From Garcia nutans (taxonomy: Eukaryota > Streptophyta > Magnoliopsida > Malpighiales > Euphorbiaceae), in the NCBI GenBank assembly GCA_947685225.1, contig CANTUV010000037.1, positions 33,251,001 through 33,315,000 on the forward strand: a stretch of DNA of 64,000 bases. The letters run 5' to 3'. The translations under genes and the position numbers were made by a program. Positions 1 through 9,400 of the stretch are shown here, in pieces. Within the stretch, counting starts at the first letter, position 1. Every line of letters begins with the position of its first letter. The notes under the pieces are model-generated. The model worked only from the letters and a program-made list of their open reading frames with translations. It had not been told where the DNA came from and ran no database searches.

Positions 1-114
1 CAATACCAAAACATGTATCTTAATTGAAAATGACCTTTTAAAATCAAAATATTCTTTTTCTTACAATTGTCCTAGGTTGAGAATCTCAAACCTAGGCTCT
101 GATACCAAAAAAAT
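1..114 (-). other. Leader of a Tekay-like element lying beyond TE-B's left LTR
   Basis: Read on the minus strand, this segment starts with a PBS and continues with a leader matching the one in intact TE-A (6276-6370), including the post-PBS hairpin CCTAGGTT...AACCTAGG. It joins the 3' end of the LTR at 115-3281. That LTR also has a PPT on its other side, so it has an internal region on both sides. The simplest reading is two elements in tandem sharing one LTR. The rest of this internal region lies outside the window. Confidence 0.8.
96..107 (-). promoter_or_regulatory. PBS, initiator tRNA-Met type
   Basis: The minus strand reads TGGTATCAGAGC, the usual plant PBS complementary to the 3' end of initiator tRNA-Met. 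It lies 7 nt from the LTR edge at 115, the same spacing as in TE-A. Confidence 0.9.
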
Positions 115-3100
115 TGTAACACCCCTATACCCCGTATACGCACACTACATACCACTGTATCCGTAATATACGTATACTGAATATAGGAATGCTACGGTTT
201 ACAAAATACACAAATCATCCCTTCACAATAATATGAACAAATTTAAAACATTTAAGTTGTTTTTTTTTAAAACACAGTAGATAAAAAGGTTATCGTTTAA
301 GTATCTGTAATAGCATCATAAGAAACCTTCAAATTATATTATATAGTCTAATAGGCAAAACTTTCATTAAATACGCAGCGGAAATATAGTGGTATTTACA
401 ATTATATTTATATACATCAAAAATACATATTCACAATTACATATATATCAAAACTCAAGTTTTTTAAAACATAAAGTTTATACATGTTTGGCAGTATGTC
501 TTTGATCTTTAAGCTCCACTATCAACCCCTCAAAATCTAGACTCGACTCGGCCTAGAGGAACTCTCTGGTTCTTCCCTGTCACCTGCGCGATGAACCACA
601 ATAAATAAATTTAAAGAACATTAACAAAATCATTATACTTTTAATGATCTTACATATATATCATAATCTTATCTTTATCAAAACTTCATTTATACATATA
701 AATATACTCTTGTCAGAAATACATCATAGTTAAAAATTATACATGTATGCATCACCCTCTAGTTGGTCTCGACAACCTCTTACTCTTCTCGTGGCATAAC
801 GAAAGACTTCATATCTTCCACCTAGTCACCTGCGCGATTACACATCCGCACTAAGCCCGAGAGCTTAGTAGTACAAATATAACATATAAACATACATTAT
901 AGAAATTCTAGCATATAATGAAATATCACTTTCATGTACCATTAGTTTCTTATCATGTTTTTTTTTTCTTTTGAATTGCACCTTTCAAATATCTCTACTA
1001 ATCTCATATATTATATATACATATATACATATCATTAACACCAACCACAATCCATCACTAATACTCACAATCATTATATCAATATACATATTACATATCA
1101 TACTTCATATCATTATTTTATTCACAATTCACCAATCATAAATCACATTTCCAATGAAGGCAATCATTATCACCATTCATGAGTCACATTTCCAACAAAG
1201 CAACCATAGATCTCATTACTCATTTATTTCAACATTTGTATAACACATTGACAACAAAGACAGACTCGGGCCCAAAAGACACTAATATGCCATTCAATTT
1301 TCAGAGTTAATGCTTTGGTTTTGTTATCACATTTATCATTATCATAGACCCAACTAGGCTTCAAGAATTTAGGTTCAACCAAGCTTCAAGGGGAACAAAG
1401 CATGCTAAGTATCAACCCAACTTGGCTTCAAGAACCAACCCAACCTAGCTTCAAGGGTTGTTACATCTCAATTAGGCTTCAAGGACTAGACCCAACCAAG
1501 CTTCAAGGGGAGTAAAACATGTTAAACTTCTACCCAACTTGGCTTCAAGGATCAAGCCCAACCTAACTTCAAGAGATTGTTACTATCATTAGGCATGCCA
1601 CCAACAACAAACTCTGAAAATGGAATAACACATTAGCCACACCATTCATTTATCAATTTCATTCTCAATTCTCTTCATCAATTAGGCAAACATGCCTTAT
1701 GTCTTTCAATTGAATCATCATAGCCAATCACAATGGCTTCACATCACATTTGAGTTATCATAGCCAATCACAATGGCTTCACATCACATTACATTTCAAT
1801 TCACATATTAATACTTCATTATTCAAGTATACATAATCAATTACATTGAACATTATCATCCAAGCAAATATGCTTCAATTATCTCAATTCACATTTCATA
1901 AAGCTCATATTATGCCAAACATAATATTATTGATATGCAATAATGTGGATTTGGTTTTGTACTTACCTCAAGAGCCACTCCCATCAAGCTATACATAATC
2001 ATTTACCTCATCATATCCTTCACATTTTACATATAGCATCATTGATGTAACATTATGAAGTATATTATTCATATAACACATTACCATTCACAAGATTCAC
2101 AATGTATATAACATAACATTGTTCATATAGTATCATATGTATCATAAAATGTATGTTCTTTCTCAACAATGCAAGAGGAGCAAAGAACAATCACAGTAGC
2201 CAACACACTCAAGGGACACGGCCAAGCTTGTGGCCGTGTCTCTCAACACCAAATCAACCGAGGCAGACACGGGCAATGGACACGGCCGTGTCTCTCAACA
2301 AAAAATCAGGCAGTGGCAAACATGGGCAAGGGACACGGCTAAGCCAGTGGCCGTGTCTCTCCAAAAATCATCCAACACGGCCAAATTTCCTTAAACTTGG
2401 CCGTGTCTCCCAAAAATCCTTAGTTTTGCCGTGTCTCCCATGAACAAAAACCCTAAACATGGCCAAATCTCTTTTGATTAAATTAAAACACATTATACAC
2501 AACATAACCTTATTCAAATGAATATAATCAATGTCTTTAACACTTATTTTACATGTTCATCACAATAATCACATTAACAATACATTTAAACACATACCAC
2601 TTCAAAACCCTAAAACCAACATCATTCTTATTCTTTCAATATCAACATCCACTTAACTTACCACCTTCAAACCAAAACCAACACCAATTTAACTTTGTAA
2701 CTTAAAATCAATTTCTACACTTATAAACACATCTCAAACACACTTAATCATGATACCAACAAATCATAACTCACCTCAAACACAACTTCACAAATAACAA
2801 AGGAAAACAAGAGAGTACTTACCTCAATTGAAGAAATTTCACAAATCTCCACTTAATCCTTTGATTCTCCCTTCAATTTGATGTTTAGAACTTAGAACAC
2901 CTCTCTTCCTCTCCCTTTCCTTTGATAGCCGGCCACACCAAAAGAGAAGAGAAGAAAAGAAATAATGACAAGTCAAACTTCTCTTCTTCTTTAAATCTCC
3001 ACCATGCAATTCTAACACAATAATTACTTAAATGCCCTCATCCATTTAAACTTAACTCTTGTCACTCATATGCCCATTTAAGTAATTTCACATATCACAA

Positions 3101-3281
3101 ATAAATATCCTCTTCCATTGACCATCCTTTTTGACTTATGTATATGTTATTTATACTACCATATATGCAACATATACACTTCCTTTAAAAATTCTTTCTC
3201 TTTCAAATTAACATATACATTCAATCCAATTAAAACAACAATAATATTCAAAACTTCTAGGGCATACATTGGGATATTACA
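115..3281 (-). repeat. TE-B left LTR (3' LTR), chimeric
   Basis: The edges on the minus strand are TGTAATATCCC (at 3281) and GGGTGTTACA (at 115). From about 594 to 3281 it matches 16265-18950 closely. The last ~479 bp (115-593) do not match the other LTR, which has only ~118 bp there. This extra end has its own CACCTGCGCGAT box at 581-592, and the complete double-hairpin module follows at 831-868, so the LTR looks like the 3' end of a different LTR joined to a complete one. It also holds a GC-rich palindromic island (about 2214-2442) of CACGGCCGTG-type motifs, and an array of CTTCAAG-containing subrepeats (about 1350-1575) between inverted arms at 1297-1307 and 1611-1621. Confidence 0.85.
831..868 (-). 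other. Double-hairpin LTR module, TE-B left
   Basis: The minus strand reads stem 1 CTAAGC-(6 nt)-GCTTAG. Stem 2 pairs TGCGGAT with ATC-g-CGCA (one bulged G, 5-nt loop), followed by GGTGA. It is the counterpart of the module at 5791-5827 in TE-A. Confidence 0.7.
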
Positions 3282-3295
3282 ATTCTCTCCCCCTT
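3282..3295 (-). promoter_or_regulatory. TE-B polypurine tract
   Basis: The minus strand reads AAGGGGGAGAGAAT directly before the LTR start TGTAATATCCC. It is nearly the same as TE-A's PPT. Just upstream (3300-3317) is the perfect hairpin AATTTCG-AGGA-CGAAATT. Confidence 0.9.
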
Positions 3296-3901
3296 AAATA
3301 ATTTCGTCCTCGAAATTATCAGTACCGTATCAATTCATTCTTAACAAAATACTATCTTAACTTCCATATGAAGTTAATTATATGCTTAAGTTATTATGTC
3401 ATCAAATCATATAACTTCAACTCTCCCCTTTAGAATCAACCACTTTCTTTAACTTCCATATCTAATCATTCTACATGTTTATATATCTCATTACTTCCTT
3501 GATCAAACATTCAAAAGAACTCATTACATTTTCTATTAATGTCTTTATACAAGAATCAAATCATACTATAGTACATTTATACTTCATTCAATATTTATAT
3601 TTAATATATTGTTTTCCTTCACCTCTTTGTAATTATTCTCTTAACTTTAACCTTAAAATCATTGGTTTATATCATAGCATTAATTATCCCATCATTATAG
3701 TCACTGTTTAAATAGACATTTATCAAACCTCAATGGATAACAAAATCCTTATTTTTCACAAATGGAGTTACTTCTTTAGCATGCTTTTTACTTAACTTAC
3801 ATATTAATACATTTCCTTTCACTTTATTTTATAAATAACCAATCTTTTCCCTTTTTATCATGATTTATAACTACTAAAACTCCATTCGTTCATGTCCATT
3901 C
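3296..3901 (-). other. TE-B internal region, 3' part (non-coding)
   Basis: AT-rich sequence between the PPT and the TE-A insertion point. No frame encodes a recognisable retrotransposon domain. The short open frames here, such as 3475-3711, are low-complexity translations. It continues at 13499 beyond TE-A. Confidence 0.7.
3897..3901. repeat. TE-A target-site duplication, left copy (CATTC)
   Basis: Perfect 5-bp match to 13494-13498 on the other side of TE-A. Confidence 0.95.
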
Positions 3902-6268
3902 TGTAATATCCTCATATATGCCCTAAAAGTCTTGGTTATATTGTGGTTGTTGTTGTTGTCATTATAATTGGATTGAATGTGTGTGTTGTGATAAGAAAAA
4001 GAAATGAGAAAAGAAAAATATAAGTGTTTTGGGAAAGAATTTAGGGTTTAGAGACAAGTTTATATGTTGTGTATATGGTGATATATATAACATATACATT
4101 GGTCAAAAGAGTTGGTCAAGGCAAGAGGAGATATTTTTAGGGCATGTGAAATTACCAAAATGGGCAAGAGATAACAAAGAGAATTAAGATGTGTTTGAGG
4201 GTCTTTTGGTAATTTTCTTTTGGATGAGTATTTAATGAGTGTTGACTTTGTGATTTCATCATAATCTTCTCTTCTTCTTCAAGAGGTGGCCGGCTCTCCA
4301 TTAACAAAAGGGAAAGAGAGGTGTTCTTGATGCTAGAAGCAAATTGAAGAAGGAATTGAGAGACTTGGGGAAAGAGTTGTGGAATTTCTTCATATAAGGT
4401 AAGAAATTTCTTGATTTCCTTGGTTAATTCTGAATTTATGATTAAGATGATTTGTGATTTGTTAAGGTGATGATTTGGTGTGTTGATATGTGTTTGCAAG
4501 TGTTAGATTTGATTTAACTTTTAAAAGATGGAATTGATGTTGGTTTGGTTGTGAATATGGTAAGATAGGTGGATTTTGATAGTGAAAGTTTAAGAGTAAA
4601 GTTGGTTTTAAGATTTGGAATTGGTGAATGATTTAATGTTTGGTTAATGTGAATATTGTGTTAAATGTGCAAAATAAGTGTAAATGATGTTGATTAGGTC
4701 CATTTGAATGAGGTTATGTTGTGTGTATTGTGTTTTAAGTTAACCAAAAGAAATTGGCTACATTTAGGGTTTTTGTATGAGAGAGACGTTGTGTGGGACG
4801 GTCGCTATTGTTCAGGAGCGGTCGTGATTATTGTGATGTGCGGTCGCGGCTTAGGTCGGGCTTCTGGCCGCGAAACCTACTGTGATAAAGTGTTATATTT
4901 TGATTGTGTAGGGCGGTCGCGACATGGCTTGGTGCGACCGTTAGAAATGTTCTGTTCATCTTATTGGAAGCAATCTAATCCTGCAATAAGATTTTCAAAT
5001 ACATGTTAAATAGATTATTTGTCTAACATCATGGTTGAGATTAAACAATATTATGTTATGCATTGTGAATGATAATGTGTTACATGGATAATGTACTTTG
5101 AAATACTATATCAATGATGCTATATGCATAAGATGAATTAAGATGAGAAATGTGATGCAAAGCCATTGTGATTGGCTATGATGATGCAATTGAAAGAAAT
5201 AAGGCATGTTTGCTTAATTGTTGATGAGAATTGAGAATGGAAATGATAATTGATATGTAAATGAATTGTGTGGCTAATGTGTTATTCCATTTTCAGAGTA
5301 TGTTATTGGTGGCATGCCTAATGATAGTAACAATCTCTTGAAGTTAGGTTGGATTGAATCCTTGAAGCCTAATTGAGATGTTACAACCCTTGAAGCTAGG
5401 TTGGGTTAGTTCTTGAAGCCAAGTTGGGTAGAAGCTTAGCATGCTTTGCTCCCCTTGAAGCTTGGTTGAACTTAATCTTTGAAGCCTAGTTGGGTATATG
5501 ATATTGATAAATGTGATGATAGAACCAAAACATTAACTCTGAAAATTGAATGGCATATTAGTGTGTCTTGGGCCCATGCTTGTCTATGGTAAATGTGAGT
5601 CATGAATGATGATTGTATTTGCTTTGTGTTGATGATTAAATGAATATTCATGAGGTATATGATAAGATATTGAGATGTGATATGTAATGTGGAAGTATAT
5701 TGTTAGTTTTGCATATATGATGTTACATATATATATATTGGATTGAGAAAGTACATTGCATTGCACTAAGTCATAGCATGATTTATCTTACTAAGCCGTT
5801 GGCTTAGCGCGATAGTGTTTAATCGCGCAGGTGATAGAACTGCTAGAGTTGATCCCGAGAGCTCTTCGAGACCGACTGAGAGTAGACAGTGAAGAGTTGA
5901 TTTTGGAGTCTTAAAGATCAAAGAAAACTTGCCAATCATGTATAACTCTTTTATATTTTGTAAAGTATTGATTAAATGTACATATATGTATATTTGTAAA
6001 TATGGAACTAAGTGTTTTTAAATATGTAAATATTTTATGACTTCCGCTGTGTAATAACTATAAGTAGGTATATATATATATATATATATCTAAGGTGTTT
6101 TAATTTAAGAGTAAATGATCTACTTTTCTATATTATATGATGATAATAGAATGGTAACTATTCAAATGTTTTGAATGTTGAAGAAAACCGTAACATCCCT
6201 ATGTTTGGTGCACTTATGCTACATTATTGTGGTGGTAGTGTGTGTGCATTGGATGTGGGGGTGTTACA
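3902..6268 (+). repeat. TE-A 5' LTR
   Basis: It runs from TGTAATATCC to GGGTGTTACA. A GC-rich island lies at about 4796-4943 (repeated GGTCGC/GCGACC motifs) in otherwise AT-rich sequence. A subrepeat array of CTTGAAGC-type units (about 5334-5505) is bracketed by ATTTTCAGAGT (5289-5299) and its complement (5536-5546). The double-hairpin module is at 5791-5827, and a (TA)10 tract lies near 6069-6088. The open frame at 4704-5009 lies over the GC island and is not credible as a gene. Confidence 0.97.
5791..5827 (+). other. Double-hairpin LTR module, TE-A 5' LTR
   Basis: Stem 1 is CTAAGCC-GTT-GGCTTAG (5791-5807, seven perfect pairs). Stem 2 is CGCGAT-(8 nt)-ATCGCG (5808-5827, six perfect pairs). 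The conserved CAGGTGA follows. It lies about 440 bp from the LTR 3' end. Its role is unknown; a place in the R region or near the RNA 3' end is an inference. Confidence 0.8.
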
Positions 6269-6275
6269 AATGTTT

Positions 6276-6287
6276 TGGTATCAGAGC
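6276..6287 (+). promoter_or_regulatory. TE-A PBS (initiator tRNA-Met)
   Basis: TGGTATCAGAGC, 7 nt after the LTR. The next bases allow further pairing with the tRNA if one T is bulged, as the site continues CTAGGTTT where the complement of the tRNA, as I recall it, is CAGGTTT. The same bases form the 5' arm of a hairpin (6287-6294 with 6305-6312). Confidence 0.95.
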
Positions 6288-6438
6288 CTAGGTTTGAGAT
6301 TCTCAACCTAGGTAATATGTTATAAAAAGACTATTTTGAATTAAAAAGTGAGTTTTTGAAATAAAATACATGTTTGGGATTGGCAATCTTTGATCTTTAA
6401 TAAGGTGTGTCCTGTTGTGTTTGCAGTGTTAGGTGTTG

Positions 6439-9400
6439 ATGGATCCTCATTTGAGACAGTCAGTTGAGGGCAGTGAGGAGAGTGTTGCTCCTGATGAGGG
6501 AGTTAGGGTTGATAGTGTTGAGGAGGCACCTGCTTCGGTGTCGGGTAGACCAGTAGGTGATGAGATTCCACCAGCTTGGTTTGTGCATATGATGGAGACT
6601 TTCAGGCAAGCTCCAGTACAACCAGTGCCACCACCCCCTCAGCCTTCAGTACCAGTGAGGCACTATGACAAGCTAAGGAAGTATGGAGCTGAGGATTTTA
6701 TTGGTACCACTGATCCAGCTGTGGCAGAACAGTGGCTTGACAAAGTTCAGAGGATCTTTATTCAGTTGCAAGCTACCCCTGAGGAAAAGTTTGACTATGC
6801 CAGATCTTTGCTACAGAAGGATGCCTACGATTGGTGGAAGACTGTGCCACATTCCATGGAAGATCCACCAACTTTGTCATATGCAGATTTCTTGAGGGAA
6901 TTTGAGTTGAAATATACTCCTAGGGAGTATAAGGATATGAAGAAGATGGAATTCTTAAGCCTGAAGCAAGATAACAAGACTGTTACTGAATATGAAGTTG
7001 AGTTTATTAGACTGAGTCAGTATGCTGGGGGTATCATTGCTGATGAGATTGATAGATGCCGGCGATTTCAGGAGGGATTGAGGCCCTCGATCATGTGCTT
7101 AGTGGCTGGATCTCGATATCACGATTTCTCCCAGCTAGTGGCAGCAGCTCGAGATGTTGAAAGGGCTCAAGTGATTGCAGCTGCTTCAGAGGATGAGGTT
7201 AGGGTGAGAAGGCCTCAGTTTGAGGCAGGGTCTTCTTCAGTAAAGAGGGGTAGAGGAAGCTTTGTTCCTCGGAGTATTAGAAGCCAGAGACCAGCAGGAA
7301 GATCAGGGCAATTCCAGAGACAAAGATTCAGACCTGCAGCTTCAGTGGCAAGTGCTCCGACCCCTATGGTTCAGAGATCCACCTTACCCATCTGCATCCA
7401 TTGTGGGAGGCCACATGGTGGTCCATGTTGGAAAGCTGGTGTTGCAGGGGTATGTTTTAGGTGTGGGTCGCCAGATCACTTTGTGAGAGACTGTCCGGAG
7501 AGGCAGGAGTTTATGCCAGTTGATTCTGCCGCTTCTCGAGCCAGTGTGAGGGGAGGTAGAGGAGGCAGAGGTGCCAGCCGAGGTGGTAGAGCAGGGTTCA
7601 GTTCTAGAGGTGGTGCTACATCCAGGGAGACTAGACCGAAGGAGGTTGGTTCTTCCCAGAGGATGTATGTTATGCAGAGGCAGCCGGATGCATCGGCGGT
7701 CATAGCTGGTACTTTTTCTTTATTTAATACTGCAGTACTTGCATTGATTGACCCTGGATCCACACACTCTTACATTAGTGCATCTGTGTTACCTGTTTCT
7801 GATATGCATGCTGAGTCCCTAGGATTTGATGTTTTGGTGACAAATCCGTTAGGGCATAGTGTGATTGTGAGTAAAGTGCATAGAGATAGTGCAGTGAGAG
7901 TTCAGGGTGAGGAGTTCCTTGGGGATTTGATTGAGATGCCATTTAAGGAATATGATGTGATCCTAGGCATGGATTGGCTATCTCGACATGGAGCTGTGGT
8001 GGATTGTAAAAAGAAAATTGTTTCTTTGAGAACCGGTGATGGTAGAGAGGTGATTGTATCTAATGAGCAGGAACAATTAGCCTCCTTATTTGTTTCAGCT
8101 GTTGCAGCTCGGAGGTTGATCAGGAAGGGGTGTGAAGCCTATCTTGCTCATGTGGTAGATACTAGAGTGAAGGGTTCTCCTATTGAAAGCATTGCCACAG
8201 TTGCAGAGTTCCCTGATGTTTTTCCTGAGGAGTTGCCAGGATTGCCTCCCGAGAGAGAGGTGGAGTTCGGTATCGAGTTGTTGCCTGGTACCACTCCTAT
8301 CTCCATTACTCCTTACAGGATGGCACCAGCAGAATTGAGGGAGTTGAAAGTGCAATTACAAGAACTGTTGGATAAAGGATTCATTCGCCCCAGTGTTTCT
8401 CCATGGGGAGCTCCTGTGCTATTTGTGAAGAAGAAAGATGGTACGATGAGGTTATGTATCGACTATAGGCAATTGAACAAGGTGACCATTAAGAATAAGT
8501 ATCCTTTGCCTAGAATCGATGATCTCTTTGATCAGTTGAAGGGAGCGTCAGTATTCTCTAAGATTGATCTGAGATCGGGGTACCATCAGTTGAGAGTCAG
8601 AGCGGAAGATGTTCCAAAGACTGCATTTCGGACCAGGTATGGACATTATGAATTTTTAGTTATGCCTTTTGGTCTGACGAATGCACCTGCAGCTTTCATG
8701 GATTTGATGAATAGGGTGTTTAGGCCCTATTTGGATCAGTTTGTAGTGGTCTTCATTGATGATATTCTGGTGTATTCAAGGAATGAAGAGGAACATGATA
8801 TGCATCTGCGGATTGTGTTGCAGATTTTGAGAGAGAAGCAACTGTTTGCCAAATTGTCGAAGTGTGAGTTCTGGTTGGATCAGGTAGCTTTTCTCGGACA
8901 TATTGTTTCAGCAGAAGGCATCAGAGTGGATCCGAGTAAAGTTGAAGCCATTTTGAATTGGAGTCCACCCAAGTCTGTGACAGAGGTTAGAAGTTTTCTG
9001 GGTTTGGCAGGATATTACCGGCGGTTTGTGAAAGGATTTTCTGTGATAGCTACTCCACTCACCAGATTGCTTCGTAAGGGAGTGAGATTTGTGTGGACGG
9101 ATCAGTGTCAGGCGAGCTTTGAACAATTGAGAGATATGTTGACTCAAGCGCCTGTTCTCACTTTACCTATAGAAGGCCAACCCTATGTGATCTACAGTGA
9201 TGCTTCACATAGAGGTTTGGGATGTGTGTTGATGCAGGAAGGTAAAGTTATAGCTTATGCATCTCGTCAGTTGAAACCGCATGAGCTTAATTACCCCACC
9301 CATGATTTGGAATTGGCAGCCATTGTGTTTGCACTGAAGATTTGGCGCCATTATCTGTTTGGGGAGAAATGTTTCATCTACACTGATCACAAGAGTTTGA

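Noticed and set aside
96..107. tRNA gene 3' end (GCTCTGATACCA)
   Set aside because: Only the last bases match a tRNA, and the position next to an LTR edge shows it is a primer-binding site.
2153..2443. 96-aa open frame, nearly repeated at 17822-18112
   Set aside because: It lies over the GC-rich palindromic island in both TE-B LTRs. The duplication is the LTR pair, and the composition follows the CACGGCCGTG motifs, not a protein family.
4704..5009. 101-aa open frame repeated exactly at 11931-12236
   Set aside because: Both lie in the TE-A LTRs. Identity reflects LTR youth; no domain or conservation supports coding.
6433..6438. Gag-Pol start two codons earlier
   Set aside because: Those codons are GTG and TTG. 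The first ATG in frame is at 6439, and a non-AUG start has no support here.
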